From Echinarachnius parma (lineage: Eukaryota; Echinodermata; Echinoidea; Clypeasteroida; Echinarachniidae), in assembly GCA_037951105.1 (NCBI GenBank), contig JBAMJV010003799.1, positions 62,001 to 126,000 of the forward strand: a stretch of DNA of 64,000 bases. Reading direction: 5' to 3'. Shown here in pieces: positions 46,041 through 57,509 of this stretch (the first letter of the stretch is position 1; each line of letters begins with the position of its first letter). The notes under the pieces are model-generated. The model searched no databases and had not been told where the DNA came from. It saw only the letters and a list, made by a program, of their open reading frames with translations. The position numbers and the translations under genes are program-made.

Positions 46041-47214
46041 GGATGCATTAGATTCAATGTACAAAGTCAGTACTTTGTCAAAGAACATTGTATTTTAGTT
46101 CCCAAGTATTCATGGGTTAGATATGTGAACATCCATAATCGGTGTTTTCATTCTTGGACATTGTTTATGTTTTGTGGGTCTGTGTTTAGTTATGACAGGT
46201 GGTGACTAAACCGCCAAGTATTTCACTCATCACCCATTCTCCTTCCAGAGGCCTCTTAAATTGTTCACCAACAAAATAACTTTATGAAAACAACTGGGCA
46301 ATAAATAAATGCCAAAGCTACTGTGAGAGCAGTTTGAATAAAAAACATCTTTCTCTTCATGCACAGGAACAAAATCTTTATGGAACAATGTTTCAAATGG
46401 TCTTTGTCTTTACCGAAAGTTTATTTATGGCAACAAAAGGGCAGTAAATAAATAGCGAAGCTTCTGTGAGGGCCATTCCTAAGCAAAATCAATCGTTGAA
46501 GTTTGAAACTTCCCTCTTCTTTAATAAAAGAGATGTTACAAACTATTGATTTCTGTTGTTTGTCTGGTCTATATTTCCTCTAAAAGTATGCAAAACTGGT
46601 TTACAATTACAGTTACTGTACATGTATGTATTGGAGTTGGATGGGAACAGAATACATACAATATGCTAAAAAATAAAAATTGACTGTTTATCAATCTACA
46701 CTATAGTGTCTGCCATTCTGTGTTGATTGATATCTTCAAAATCTGACAAATTTAGAGCATAATTGCGATCGTTATCTGCCCAGGTTTTGAATGGTTTGAA
46801 AGAGACTGTGCTTAACTCAGACGCCAGTTCAAGGGCAATTGAACAGGTTCCAAATATAAACGAGCCGAAAGTGGGAGTGCGAATTATGAGAACTTTTTAG
46901 CATCAAATGATTATTTGTTTAGTTTCTTCTCTCCATTGCACAACTGTGAACGTGATATGCAAATTTGAGAATGTTTTTAGCATGAAGATTATTTACATAG
47001 TTTCTTCTGAATCGCACATATATATATATTACACCTTGAACTAACTTGTATACTTCCTGATCAGCTGAAGAGAAGGTAAATGTGACATTGTTTTATTGGG
47101 CAAAGATTATTTGTCCAGTTTCCCTTCATTGCGTTTAATACACCTTGAACTTAAAAAACAAATATTCAATTTGCTCTTTTAGTTTTGCTGAGATTGAGTG
47201 ATTTCTTGACTGAT

Positions 47215-47303
47215 AGATAGATAAGTAAATAGATATAGAGATATAAAGCAAAACAAATATAGAGGTATGGAACAAGATATTAGATTGATAGATAGATAGA
47301 GAA

Positions 47304-47375
<72 letters not shown>
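47215..47375. repeat. (GATA)n microsatellite
   Basis: Imperfect GATA units with a near-pure run at about 47305-47373. The minus-strand open frame over it (LSIY repeats) is an artefact. Confidence 0.95.
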
Positions 47376-47376
<1 letters not shown>

Positions 47377-48239
47377 GAAATCGATATATACAAATGATGT
47401 TATTGATAGTGAAAATGATAGTTATTGAATGATTGAGTAATTGGATTATTGTTAGATTATTTCGTAAGCTATGTGGGTGATTTTTCAATTTTGTTTTAAT
47501 TAAGTCTCCATTACAGCGTGACGCTGCTGGTTCAAGTTTGTAATGCAATACAAATACAAAATACATGTGTCTTTGTAGGGACGCAAAACATACCAGCGAA
47601 ACCCAAGATGTAAAAGAAGACCGAATGACCAACGTAGCCTGAACTTTTACATCGAAAGGAGCGAAAAAAGACAAAAAAGACGAAGAAAAATAAATGAACG
47701 CATGCATGAGCAGTGGTGTGCATTACTCTGTGAATGCGTGGCACAATGGGCGAACAAATATGATCACAAATTGTCGTGATCCAAACACAAAAGGTGCTAG
47801 CAGAGTTGTCTGCGATTTATTTCTCTTTTTCCCCCCCCTTTCGTTCTCTTCCTGTTCCTTCACCACAATTGATACTTCTCTTTATTCCCCTGTGTTTTTG
47901 AAGTTCAAATTTGTAGTGTAATGATACAGCATCTATGAATAGGCAAAGACATAACGCACGAACACCCGCCCATGCAGCTCGACCGCGGTTCCGGTCCGCG
48001 AAGCAGCACTTTTTTTTGGTTGCCGACTTCTTTCGGCCGCTTCAAGTTCAAGCTTCATTAGTTTCACCTGTAGATACAAGAGTTAATGGGACACCATAGT
48101 TTTTCTGGGTTGATTTTCATTTCCATTTTCGAAGGTTATTCAAAGTTGAATCAAAGTCCACTTCCAGAGAGGTGATCAGATTGTCACTATCAAGATGTTT
48201 GGGAGAGTGTCCGACAAGCACAATATTGTCAATCAAAGA

Positions 48240-48895
48240 GTTAGAGTGTACTTTTCAAAATAAACATGCAAAGAAAGAAAAAGAAGATATTTTTTGTCTT
48301 CATTGTAAGCAGTGTGATGAGTTGTACTTTCAATAAAGCAGAAATATGCATCTTTGAATCTTCATTTTGTGATTTCTAGCTCGACTTATTGTACTTTTCA
48401 AGATAAACATACAAGCAAAGAATACATTCCTATTCATTGTCGATTGTGTGATAACTTGAACTTTCAAGTAAAACATGGCACTCACAAAAGTGTGATTTTG
48501 GACTTAAATTGTTTGTCCTTCTCAAGATAAAATTCAGAAATGTAAAGGTTATTCATTCATTGCAAACTGTGTAATAATATGTACTTTCACCTAAAAACAG
48601 CACACACACAAAATGTTTGTGCTTTTCTAGAAATTTAGAAGCTATATTTATTCTTTGTCAATTGTGCGATAAATTGACTGTCAAGTAAAACATGGTACAA
48701 ACACATAAATGTGTGAATATTTGTGATTTTGGACTCAAATTGTTTGTGCTTTTCAAGATAAACTTGAACATGTTAAAGGCTCTATTTATGCAATTGTAAT
48801 TTGTGTGATAACTTGTACTTTCAAGTAAAACAAGATACAGACACATACACGTGCGTTGATTTTGTGATTTTTAACTCAATATTTTACACAAACAC
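48240..48895. repeat. Decayed tandem array, ~140-bp units
   Basis: About five copies of: 'tgtacttttcaagataaaca', '...attcattgt.aattgtgtgat', 'aacttgtactttcaagtaaa', 'acatggcac.cacaaaa', 'gtgattttggactcaaattg'. Units start near 48250, 48390, 48510, 48615 and 48745. Confidence 0.85.
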
Positions 48896-49079
48896 ACCTT
48901 TAAGTGTAACTTAATACAATTTTACTGGTGTTCGTGCAGCAAATAAAATTTGAAATTGATATGTTTGTGCTCCCTTTTTACTTGTTATTTATCTCAGTTG
49001 CATATTTCTCTCTCTTTATTTCTCTATTTCACTCTTTCACTGTAATCTAAAGTATTATGAGCATTGTCATAGGAAAATT

Positions 49080-49445
49080 CCTTTCCTCTTCATATTGCAT
49101 TCTGTGATTCATGCCCACCATGCGTCCCTACTGCTAATATCAAAAGCGAAAATGTATCAAAATCTTCCACAAAACATGTCTTGCATACAAGAATTGGCGA
49201 TAACAACAGGGTAAATGATACTAGATAGGCTGTTCTCTTTACATTAGCACGTTCTCAATCCCCTGTCGAGGTGTCGCATTGTTAGTCTTCACAAGTAAAA
49301 ATATTTACGTGTGCCTCTGATGCTGAAAATTCTCAGCATGGGACCCGAATTCTTCATCACGCCCCCAAACTGACGATTAGTCGTGAATAAGGTTCATTTG
49401 CTCTTAATCACGGTGCAAATTAGGGGACCTATATTTTGCTGCATA
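49080..49445. promoter_or_regulatory. Repeat-free patch; candidate intronic regulatory DNA
   Basis: Sequence with balanced composition between repeats, containing ATTA-type words ('gacgattagtcgtg', 'gctcttaatcacggtg', 'ttagtctaatcacc') that resemble homeodomain core sites. No coding frame. The regulatory role is speculative. Confidence 0.25.
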
Positions 49446-49849
49446 TTAGTCTAATCACCCATGAAATTTTTAATGTAAGCACCATTTACTACCCACCTTA
49501 TTGACTTACTTTTTAACAAGGAACAATGAAAGACGGAAAGAATGGGTTCAAGTGATGATTATTAACCTTGGACCAACCCAAAATCTGAACCAACATAATC
49601 CTGCAATTAATAGCTGAATTGTTGGAAATTGTGTATCTGTTAAATAATATTCATATTGTTTAACTATGCAAATTTGAATTGTACATTAAAAGCTAATCAA
49701 TGACTAAAAAAGCCAAGTTATCGCCGTCACTGATAAAGAGGAAAAGAAAAAAAAACACCAACACACATTCTTCACTATTTTAAGCAGTTTAATGTGTTAA
49801 GAAGATTTAACCCAAATTAATTTGGATGACATCATACTGAAAATATTCT

Positions 49850-49959
49850 TTAACCCATGTGGAACAGGTCCTGAACATACTTGGCTTTGGTCTAGGCAGA
49901 GAGGTGGTCTAGGAGATCTTGCCTGTTAAACTAAAATGTAAATGCCTTGAATTGGTTAA
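49850..49959. mobile_element. TTAA-flanked segment (CCC...GG)
   Basis: TTAA-CCCATGTGGAACAGGTCC ... CTTGAATTGG-TTAA, 110 bp. The tips resemble 21370-21467 ('cccattcagaacttgtccc', 'aattggttaa'), suggesting a subfamily of the TTAA elements. Confidence 0.45.
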
Positions 49960-50339
49960 CATCAGACTCATAGAACAGACAAATAGTAGAAATCAAATCA
50001 GACCGAATGTAAAGAAGCCTGCTCAGTGACAAAATGATTGAGTCATCAAGGATACCAGAGTAAAGTGCAGTTAATTTGGATGAAATCCAGCGAAAACATC
50101 AGAAATGCCACACCAGGTCAAATTCTTGTCCACTTTTCAAACTTTTGTAGGCCTTTAGTGACTCACTTTTCCAACTAATCCTTATATCATGGACTCTGCT
50201 TACAATATTATTTTGGTGCTCTGAGGAATAAAAGAAGATATTTTTGGATCGATTTAAATTCCATTCTAGTCAAGATGAATGAAGTGCTGCGCCAGCAGTG
50301 ATTCCCGAGTTCAAAACGTTTTTCTTCTTCAGCCTTTAA

Positions 50340-50909
50340 AGTGGAATTCCACCCCAGAAATGTGATGTTTGCTATAAAATGAAGTGAATATGAAGAATCA
50401 TGATCGAAAATCTGAGCCAAAACGGTAGGGCAATGCAAAAGTTATGACAGGATGAACTTTGCTCCGATTTTTAGAATCGTTCGCAATTGCTATCGATCGT
50501 GACGTCACTTGCGAGCTGCAGCCATTTTGACTTCTACATGGAAATTTTTAAAAATTTAAATTTTCTTAATAACAAAGCAAATTTATGAGCTTACAAATTC
50601 CAAAGAGGTTGGCCCATCGATATGAATTCTATGAATTCTATGAATTCGTGAAAACAAGCAGAGAAAAATTAATTTTTAGCAACGAAAATGAGAAATAAGT
50701 GTATTTTCATGTACTAAAGCCATGGCGAGTTGCTCGTCAATGATGTTGCATATGGCGGCAATTTTGAAACGATCTCTCATTACTACATGATGTTCAAATG
50801 GGTATAACTCCCGTGTTTCTTGTCCGATTTTGATCAAATTTTCACCAACGATGCCTCTTATTCTGCTTATTTAAATAACGAATGGTTTTATCAGGCCCGG
50901 AATACCCCT
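50340..50909. mobile_element. 570-bp MITE with TTAA duplication and AGGGGTATTCC-type tips
   Basis: The left end is AGTGGAATTCCACCCCAG and the reversed right end AGGGGTATTCCGGGCC. TTAA flanks both (50336-50339 and 50910-50913). TTAA with AGGGG-type tips fits Kolobok- or piggyBac-like elements. Inside are 'atcgtgacgtcacttgcgag' and a triple 'gaattctat' motif. No ORF. Confidence 0.75.
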
Positions 50910-51249
50910 TTAAATGTCTAGTATACAAAATATGTGTAATGATTCAATGGCCTTCTTAAGGCTGGGAACTGGATGGGTTAAGTGCTTTTAACCAATATAT
51001 ATCCTCAGTCAGTACAAGGTCATGACCCCCAAAGCGCCAGTTGATTGTTTTTAGCCCAGTTAGCCGGGAGGCCTAGACTGGCTTCCAGTCTCAAAGCTTC
51101 ACTCCATTCACATCTTAATTCCTATTCTAGCTGAAATCCTGGCAGTTTCACTGTTTTTGGAGGGTTTGCTGAACTGTCATGTTTATCCCATAATCAACAT
51201 TTTAGATATGTTCCAGGCTTACCATTCCCCCTTGATAGATGAAACACAT

Positions 51250-51320
51250 TTCAGAAAAAAAAATGTGATATGTGATATGTGAAAAAAAAAAATGTGATAT
51301 GAAAAAAAAATGTGATATAA
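51250..51320. repeat. AT-rich tandem 'aaaaaaatgtgatat'
   Basis: Four to five units of poly-A plus 'tgtgatat(g)'. Confidence 0.9.
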
Positions 51321-52186
51321 TTTCCTGATAATATTGTCAAAATATTCAAGATCTTTAGTTTTCTAGCTTACAATGTCATATCATCAAACACATTATTGGT
51401 ATTGTTTGGCAGACCTAATTAATTTCCTTAATCTACAAATTATAGCCATATGATCACATATATGTGTATGTTCACAAGTCCCTCCCTGAAGACAGACCTC
51501 TACAAAGTTCAGTCAATGATTTGTGCATGTAGCCGTGTATTGATTTTCATTTCACAAAATCAATTAATTGATCGTACCATATGATCAATTAATTAGCTGT
51601 GCAATTACTCATGAATCTTTGTTACCGGGATACAGCTCATTCATACATGTACCTGTTGGTCCATGTTCAAGATTAGCAATCAAACAGTTTTAATTTAAAG
51701 GCTTTGAATTTTGATACCATATTTCTGATAATTGATTCATAATATTGATATTATATTCATTCCTCATATATTTGTTGAATGGGCAATTTTAAGATTTTGC
51801 CATATATATGATTTTTGCATGTTTCCTTTTAATTTGTATGTTATTTATGTTTTATACTCTGAAAATTTGGTTGCAATGTAGCCATCTCAGCTACAGTGAT
51901 TGAATAAAATACTTTGAATTGAAATTGAAACACCTTCTATACTCTAGTGTGAACGGGACACTGGTCTTCACGGAGCTGCTCTGGTTCAACTCTCTGACTC
52001 AGAAACATATTGGTGTTGGTTACACTACCAAAGTACACCAGTCACTCCCATAATGCAAACCCTGAAGGAAGTGTAGTCTCATCACCAGGCTCACAAATAA
52101 CATGTTATTTGTAGGGCTTTATATTTAGCTTGCCTACATTGCAAAAGAGCTCTCAAATGTGTTTTGCAGTTAATTTTATAACAATT

Positions 52187-52460
52187 TAGGGGGGGGGGGG
52201 CTCTTGTGTACTTAGTGGCTCTTTTGGGTAACTTTGGGGTAATGGTCCCCAAATCCCTGATCCCTGTGAATTGTTCTCCTCTGTCCTCTTTTAGTTGACA
52301 TCTTTTACTTCTGAAATTATCAAAAATATGTAAATAATTCAATCAAATATAATATTGAAACAAAATACTCAGTTGATCAGGGCTTTTGCCCCCAATTGCC
52401 CAAAAGAGCCCCTCAATTCGCAAAAGCATGCAGACTCAAAATCAAAAGGCAGCCCTGAAA
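52187..52460. repeat. Decayed relative of the foldback family at 38998-40501
   Basis: 'ggggggggctctt' and 'tggctcttttgggtaa' on the left face 'ttgcccaaaagagcccctca' and 'ggcagccctgaaaatg' on the right as loose inverted repeats around a ~170-bp centre. A poly-G tract is at 52189-52200. Confidence 0.5.
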
Positions 52461-53306
52461 ATGAAATATTATTTTGCATTTACTAGAAGCGTACAAATCA
52501 TCCTTCAGATTCCTGACCAAAAACATAAAATATTTTTGTCTGTTTCCATTTTCCTCTTTGGAGATGTTCAAAATTGTAACTTTCAAAGCTACATTGTATG
52601 ACAAATGATACCATGGAATGTTATTCGATACACTGTAAATAGTGTATTTATAGCAAGGACACACACTAAAAAAAGTAAAAAATGAAATGAAATGAAAATA
52701 GCAATAAAAATATCAACTCCTGGTTCTCAGGGTCTAGGTGATTATTCGATGACAGATTGATGTTGAGGAGAGGGAAAAGTGGCCCTTTATGGGCAGGAGA
52801 GTCACAGTTAGCAACTGGGTAGTCAATTGATGACTCCCAGGAGCGTATCATGCACACCTTAATGGCAAACAACCATACTATGACTTGTCGGATAGTATTT
52901 CAATATGGAATAAATCATAATAAGGTACCAGGTATCATCATGATCTGATCATATCATATTTTTGCTTCTGAAGTTCTGAATGAAAACGCTGAACTGTGAA
53001 AAATCTTTGCTCTTTAATTGTTTTTCTCCAAAAGGGCAATTGTTCTTTTTACTTGGATTTTAGATATTTCTTTCTTACATAAATTGTTGCAACTAATCAA
53101 TTAATGTTTGTACATTTATTTATTGTTTAGATATGGGATGAGCAAGCAGATGAAATATGGTCAATGACAAATGACATCACATTCTTTCTAAAAACAGAGA
53201 ATTTGAGGATTTTGTTATGAAGTTTGTTATCAAACCAAGCCTTTATCATATAAAATTTCACATGAATTCCTTTTCTAACAGTGTTCATGATTTCTTCTCA
53301 TTACAG

Positions 53307-54004
53307 ATGAATTTGAAGACCTACTCGAGTATGGCAAAGAAAAAATCCAGCAGTACTTTAGGACGTCCCAAACGCGGATAGCCATCCACATGAACAGCCC
53401 AATAGAGGATCTCTTTGGGTCGCTGCTGGACTACCTCCATGGGATCGATGTGGACATCCAGGCAACGGTCTCACGATTCTTTGACACGCTCTTCCCGCAC
53501 GTCTACACAAATGAGATCAATCCAATGGTGGTCAGGCTAGACTCGCGCTACCGCGACTGTCTCTCAAAGCAGGCATCCATCATCATGCCATTTGGCTACG
53601 CGCACCACGAGCTGGCTGATGTCCTCCAGAGGTCACTGACAGTCGCGAGGATGTTCCTGACATCCGTGAACCTCGGTCTTGAGGTCCTGAACTCAACAGA
53701 AAACATGGAGCTGACGGGGAAATGTCTTCGGGCGCTGATGAAGATGCGGTACTGCGGACAGTGCCAGAGCCTTGTGGGTGTCCCTGCGTGCCAAGGATTC
53801 TGCTACAATGTCATCAAGGGCTGCCTGGCTAACTTCATGGACCTGGACCTCTACTGGCGGGAGTACGTCTCTGCCGTGGTGGACCTTGTCCGGGTGGGCA
53901 TGACGGCTGAGTACGATCTCCAGCTGGCCATGTTTGACCTGGACATCCGGGTGCAGGATGCCATTGCCAGGGCTGTGGATACCAGGGACTCCATCATGCA
54001 AGCA
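53307..54004 (+). CDS. GPC3/5: Glypican exon 3: central core with seven cysteines
   Basis: This 698-bp exon encodes residues 108-340, entered in phase 1 (the split codon gives Asn108) and left in phase 0 at gca|gtaagt. The frame opens NEFEDLLEYGKEKIQQYF at the acceptor attacag and not at the first ATG, which lies at residue 136. Key landmarks: TLFPHVYTNEINPM; Cys192; the N-glycosylation site NST at 236-238, in the place of the NTT of GPC3; then Cys247, 257, 260, 269, 273 and 280 in the family pattern YCxxC(x8)CxxxC(x6)CLA; and YWREYVSAVVDLV, typical of the GPC3/GPC5 branch rather than the GPC1/2/4/6 branch. The exon is far more GC-rich than its introns. Some frames on the opposite strand are open here only because of this composition. 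Confidence 0.97.
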
Positions 54005-54282
54005 GTAAGTGTTTATTCTTTACTTTCTGGGATTAAGATGTATCAACTGCCCTATTTTACTTCCTGTAACTGCTGTGTTTGCTGCATAGATTGTAATATA
54101 TAGTTGGAAACTGCTTCACAGGTCTCCATCATGCAGGGGGTACTTTCTTAACCTGTGAAGACAATATGGTCAAATGATATCCTACCTCTTTTTTTTTATA
54201 TGGACACACAAGCGGATTAGATACTTCTTTTAGCTCTATCCGGGGGAAGAGATTATAATATTACTATTGCTTTACTTAACAG
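54005..54282 (+). other. Glypican intron 3 (278 bp)
   Basis: Donor gtaagt, acceptor tttacttaacag. Phase 0. It is short and free of recognisable repeats, unlike the other introns. Confidence 0.9.
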
Positions 54283-54536
54283 GTACTAATCACTTGTGGT
54301 CCGCCACCAGTCACAAGACCATCACCTTACAACGACTTTGCCCTCAACAACCCGGCGATGAACGTGCCCATCGCGCCGAACCCGGCCATTCCCCTGGACG
54401 ACAGGTTGCTTCAGTTCATCACGAGTCTGGACAGCTCCAAGAGTGTCTTCAGAGACCTTCCCGTCCTCATGTGCTCTCAGGGTAACATGGCGATGGACGT
54501 CAACCAAGATTGTTGGACTGGCGAAACGAGAGGAAC
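54283..54536 (+). CDS. GPC3/5: Glypican exon 4: last three core cysteines, no furin-type site
   Basis: The exon encodes residues 341-424 plus two bases of codon 425. It begins VLITCGPPPVTRPSPYNDFA; Cys345 pairs with the family's twelfth position. In GPC3 the following loop carries an RQYR furin cleavage site. Here the loop is Pro/Asn-rich (PAMNVPIAPNPAIPLDD), with only one arginine (Arg352) before Arg381, so no RxxR site is present in it. Then come RLLQFITSLDSSKSVFRDLP, Cys404 (MCSQ) and Cys417 in QDCWTG, equivalent to the TLCWNG motif of GPC3. This completes 14 core cysteines. The donor is aac|gtaagt in phase 2, joining exon 5 at 63902. Confidence 0.95.
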
Positions 54537-54694
54537 GTAAGTACAACGTACAACAAATTTTGTTGGACCTTTTTGATGTTGATTCAATAAACTACTTTAT
54601 GTTGCCCATGTTAAGCTTCCGTTTTCCAAATTTCTCTTCTGTTATAAATATATGTATGATTGAAGTGTTCAGATTTATAACTATCTAATTGATA

Positions 54695-54880
54695 ATTATA
54701 ACTGTACAAAGTCAGTGCAGTGAGTTAGCGAATAACACTTTGCATTTTTGCTCATTACTTGGCCAAATAATATCCTTTTAACATGACATTCTCACACATT
54801 ACTCAGTGGACATATCAGATGACAACAATACACATTCGATCAACCATCTTCCAGTTTTTGTCAACAAAGTTACTAGATCA
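54695..54880 (-). repeat. Dispersed repeat, copy 3 (inverted, truncated)
   Basis: Reversed, it reads 'catctgatatgtccactgag', 'taatgtgtgagaatgtcatg', 'ggccaagtaatgagc', 'gttattcgctaactc', 'gactttgtacag', the same order as 6085-6260 and 36895-37020. Confidence 0.7.
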
Positions 54881-55139
54881 CTTTGAGGGAAAATAGGGGG
54901 AAAACAGTTTCTTTATGGAACATGAGTTGTTCAGGGAAAACAGTTTCAACACCATTACTCAATTCCATCTTTTAACTCCATGGTCCCCCTTTTCAAAACA
55001 TTCCCCTCCCACAACCTTTAATCCCATAGCTGACCTTCACTCTGCTCCCTCACAACCATAATAAAGCAAACAAAAAGGGGAAAAAGAAAATATGCATTCA
55101 CATTCTCTCACTCAGAAAAGAAAACCCACAGTTAATTGT

Positions 55140-55340
55140 GCGGCGCTGACACAGTAGGCCCATGGAGCTGAGCTGAGCTGGCTTGTATGGGGTAGCGATA
55201 TGGCCCCGGGCGCCCTCCCGTTTGTAATTCATTTTTGTCCCCGTAACTGTATCACATCGCACGCTGTCTGAGCACGCATTGTGCGACCTCCAACACCAGG
55301 CAGGATTCGGTAACGATCACAGATCGAGGGGTAATTCTCC
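55140..55340. promoter_or_regulatory. GC-rich repeat-free patch; candidate intronic regulatory DNA
   Basis: Unusually GC-rich for the intron ('ggccccgggcgccctcccg', 'acatcgcacgctgtctgagc'), with 'gagctgagctgagctgg' as a small tandem. No coding frame of note. Function is speculative. Confidence 0.25.
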
Positions 55341-55953
55341 TCTTCCCAAAAGTGTTTCAAACCGGCAGTCCGTTAGACATTTCTATCCCTTTATGTTTCT
55401 TTTTTTCCCTTCAATTATTGTATATTAAAATAAGAGAGGCACGCTGCTGCACGCACCAAAATATTTGGGTTTAATCCCTATAGTTATTTGGCTCATTGAT
55501 CGAGTCCAACAGTCTGTGAAGTTGATTTTCTTTCAGCGGAGTTTCTCTTTGAAAGGCGCGGACCCTGATTCAACTTTTCAGAGTGAATCAATGGACTTCA
55601 AAGGGAGAGGGGGAGAGAGAGAGAGATGGGGGGGAGACAAATATATATTATGGGTTTGTTCGAATGTGTTTGTTTGCTTGACTAATTTGTAATTGGTTTT
55701 TCATGCAATTAGGGTGTAATGACTTCACTTTTGAGCACAATAAACTTACATTGGGAGTGATCGCTTCTCCTGCACAGTTACCTACAATGCCATTTGTTGC
55801 TGGCTTATGGAGTAATGGAGCGAAAAATAGGGAGTTAATCCCTATTAAGCCCTCCAGAATGATTAAAATATGATTAATACTAGTTGAAATAAAGTGCACT
55901 CGCAGTTACATCTATAATAACAATCTATTTTCCTAAGCAATTAATAAACAAGC

Positions 55954-55957
55954 TTGT

Positions 55958-55989
<32 letters not shown>

Positions 55990-56012
55990 GCATGTGTTTG
56001 TATTTGTGTCTT
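55954..56012. repeat. (GT)n microsatellite
   Basis: Interrupted GT dinucleotide run. Confidence 0.95.
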
Positions 56013-56342
56013 TGTTATGTTTTTTTTAACATTAAACAGTCTGTGTTTGTGTCCCATTTTGTATGTATGCATGCTTGTATGTTGCGAGCTGCTGACCAAA
56101 GTATGGATTGAAAGTTCATTTAATTTGCCCCTTTAATATATTTTGGTTGACATTACAATTATAACACATATTTATAACACCACATAATTCCTTTTATGAT
56201 TATACATCATATATTATGTTGAAGTCTTTCGATATCAATTCATATTTTATAGTCTTTTTGATGCATATCAAATTTTCATTTTCTATGCAAAATACAAGGA
56301 CATGAGGAAAAGTTATATTTGCAGGATCCATGTGAAAATATA

Positions 56343-56589
56343 GGCCCCGTCACATATCACCGAATAGCGTGAACGGATGCCAGTCGAAAAGAAAATTTGC
56401 GAAATCAAATTATCTGGTTGTAAGAGTCGTCTCCATTGCTCTATGCACAGAACATTCTGCCGGATAGAACAACGTACATCTCCAGACAAAGCACGGACAA
56501 GAAACGCATACGAACGGAGACGAACGGATTGAAAATGGTACTCTCCGTTGGGCATCCGTTTACGCTATCCAGTGATATGTGACCGGGCC
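56343..56589. mobile_element. MITE, GTCACATATCAC family, copy 2
   Basis: Tips GGCCCCGTCACATATCACCG and, reversed, GGCCCGGTCACATATCACTG, with TA on both sides (56341-56342 and 56590-56591). It is the same family as 34246-34491. TA duplication suggests a Tc1/mariner-like source. 247 bp, no ORF. Confidence 0.85.
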
Positions 56590-57428
56590 TAATGTTTGAA
56601 TTGATTGGAGGCAAAACAGATGTTCAAACTATTTAGATACAATTATAATATCTCTATTTATACAGGTTTTCTATTTCGTTATTTACACAGCCTACATTAC
56701 AGTAAATTTCACACGCTTGTAATTTATGCGGGCTTGATGTTGTCCAGCAATTTGTTTTATGGTTCAATGTATTTTGCAATGACTATACTTGCACATTCAA
56801 GCATTTAAAAAGGCTATTGTCAGAAAGGTAATAATTTTAGAATTATACGACTAAATAAAAATTATGAGAACTACAGTTGTAGATTTACATAAAGATCTGT
56901 CTCACAAAAGCACTTCAATAGTTTGTTTTATGGCAAAGGTCTCTTTCATAGTGACTAGAATTGTGATAATTGAGAACAGAAATATTAAAATCGTTAAAAT
57001 GACGGATACAAGATCCAAACAACGATCTTTTATAGAAATCTACCAACAAGATTAGCGCGTAACAATGAATCCCACAGTGCGAACGGTGAATACAATTATT
57101 TAAAAAGATTGACGACAGATTTGAAAACATTGAATAAGAGGTTACAAACAGTTGAAATAAAAAATCGTAAAAATGGATCGATACAAGGATTTAACAATGA
57201 CCCATAATAGCCCGTACAAAAGGCTTCATTGACATTATGAATATGGTGAATATGGGCCAATTCTTAAACTTATAAGCTGACATTTATTCGAGGGGAAAAA
57301 AGGTTGAACATTTTTCTTGACATTTCAGCCTCGTAATGTATCGCATTATTAACATGCACTTTTCACAAGAGTCACTTTGATGGAAGATTGAGATATGTGG
57401 CACTGATAAGCTTATTGCGTTCATGATG

Positions 57429-57509
57429 TTAACCCCTCTCCTACGAGATATTGCATTTTCCCATAGAGTTAATACATGGTACATCAGGTTCATGTAGTGG
57501 ATGGGTTAA
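57429..57509. mobile_element. TTAA-flanked short element
   Basis: TTAA-CCCCTCTCCTACGAGAT, 'attttcccatagagttaata', 'catggtacatcaggttcatg', GGATGGG-TTAA, 81 bp. Best match for the fragment at 4-58. Confidence 0.6.

Larger units (their letters stand above)
31672..53306 (+). other. Glypican intron 2 (21.6 kb)
   Basis: The donor is a|gtaagt at 31672 and the acceptor ctcattacag at 53297-53306. No host exon was found inside. Contents are MITEs, TTAA elements, tandem arrays and a foldback element, listed separately. Stretches where nothing was identified: 31672-32426, 35280-36000, 40502-42580, 43036-43600, 44060-45780, 46040-47210 and 47380-48240. Confidence 0.85.

Noticed and set aside
47135-47707. 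190-codon minus-strand frame with LSIY repeats
   Set aside because: Its longest part is a GATA microsatellite; the rest has no recognisable domain.
53693-54546. Minus-strand frames opposite glypican exons 3 and 4
   Set aside because: Shadows of the GC-rich coding strand, which has clear glypican motifs.
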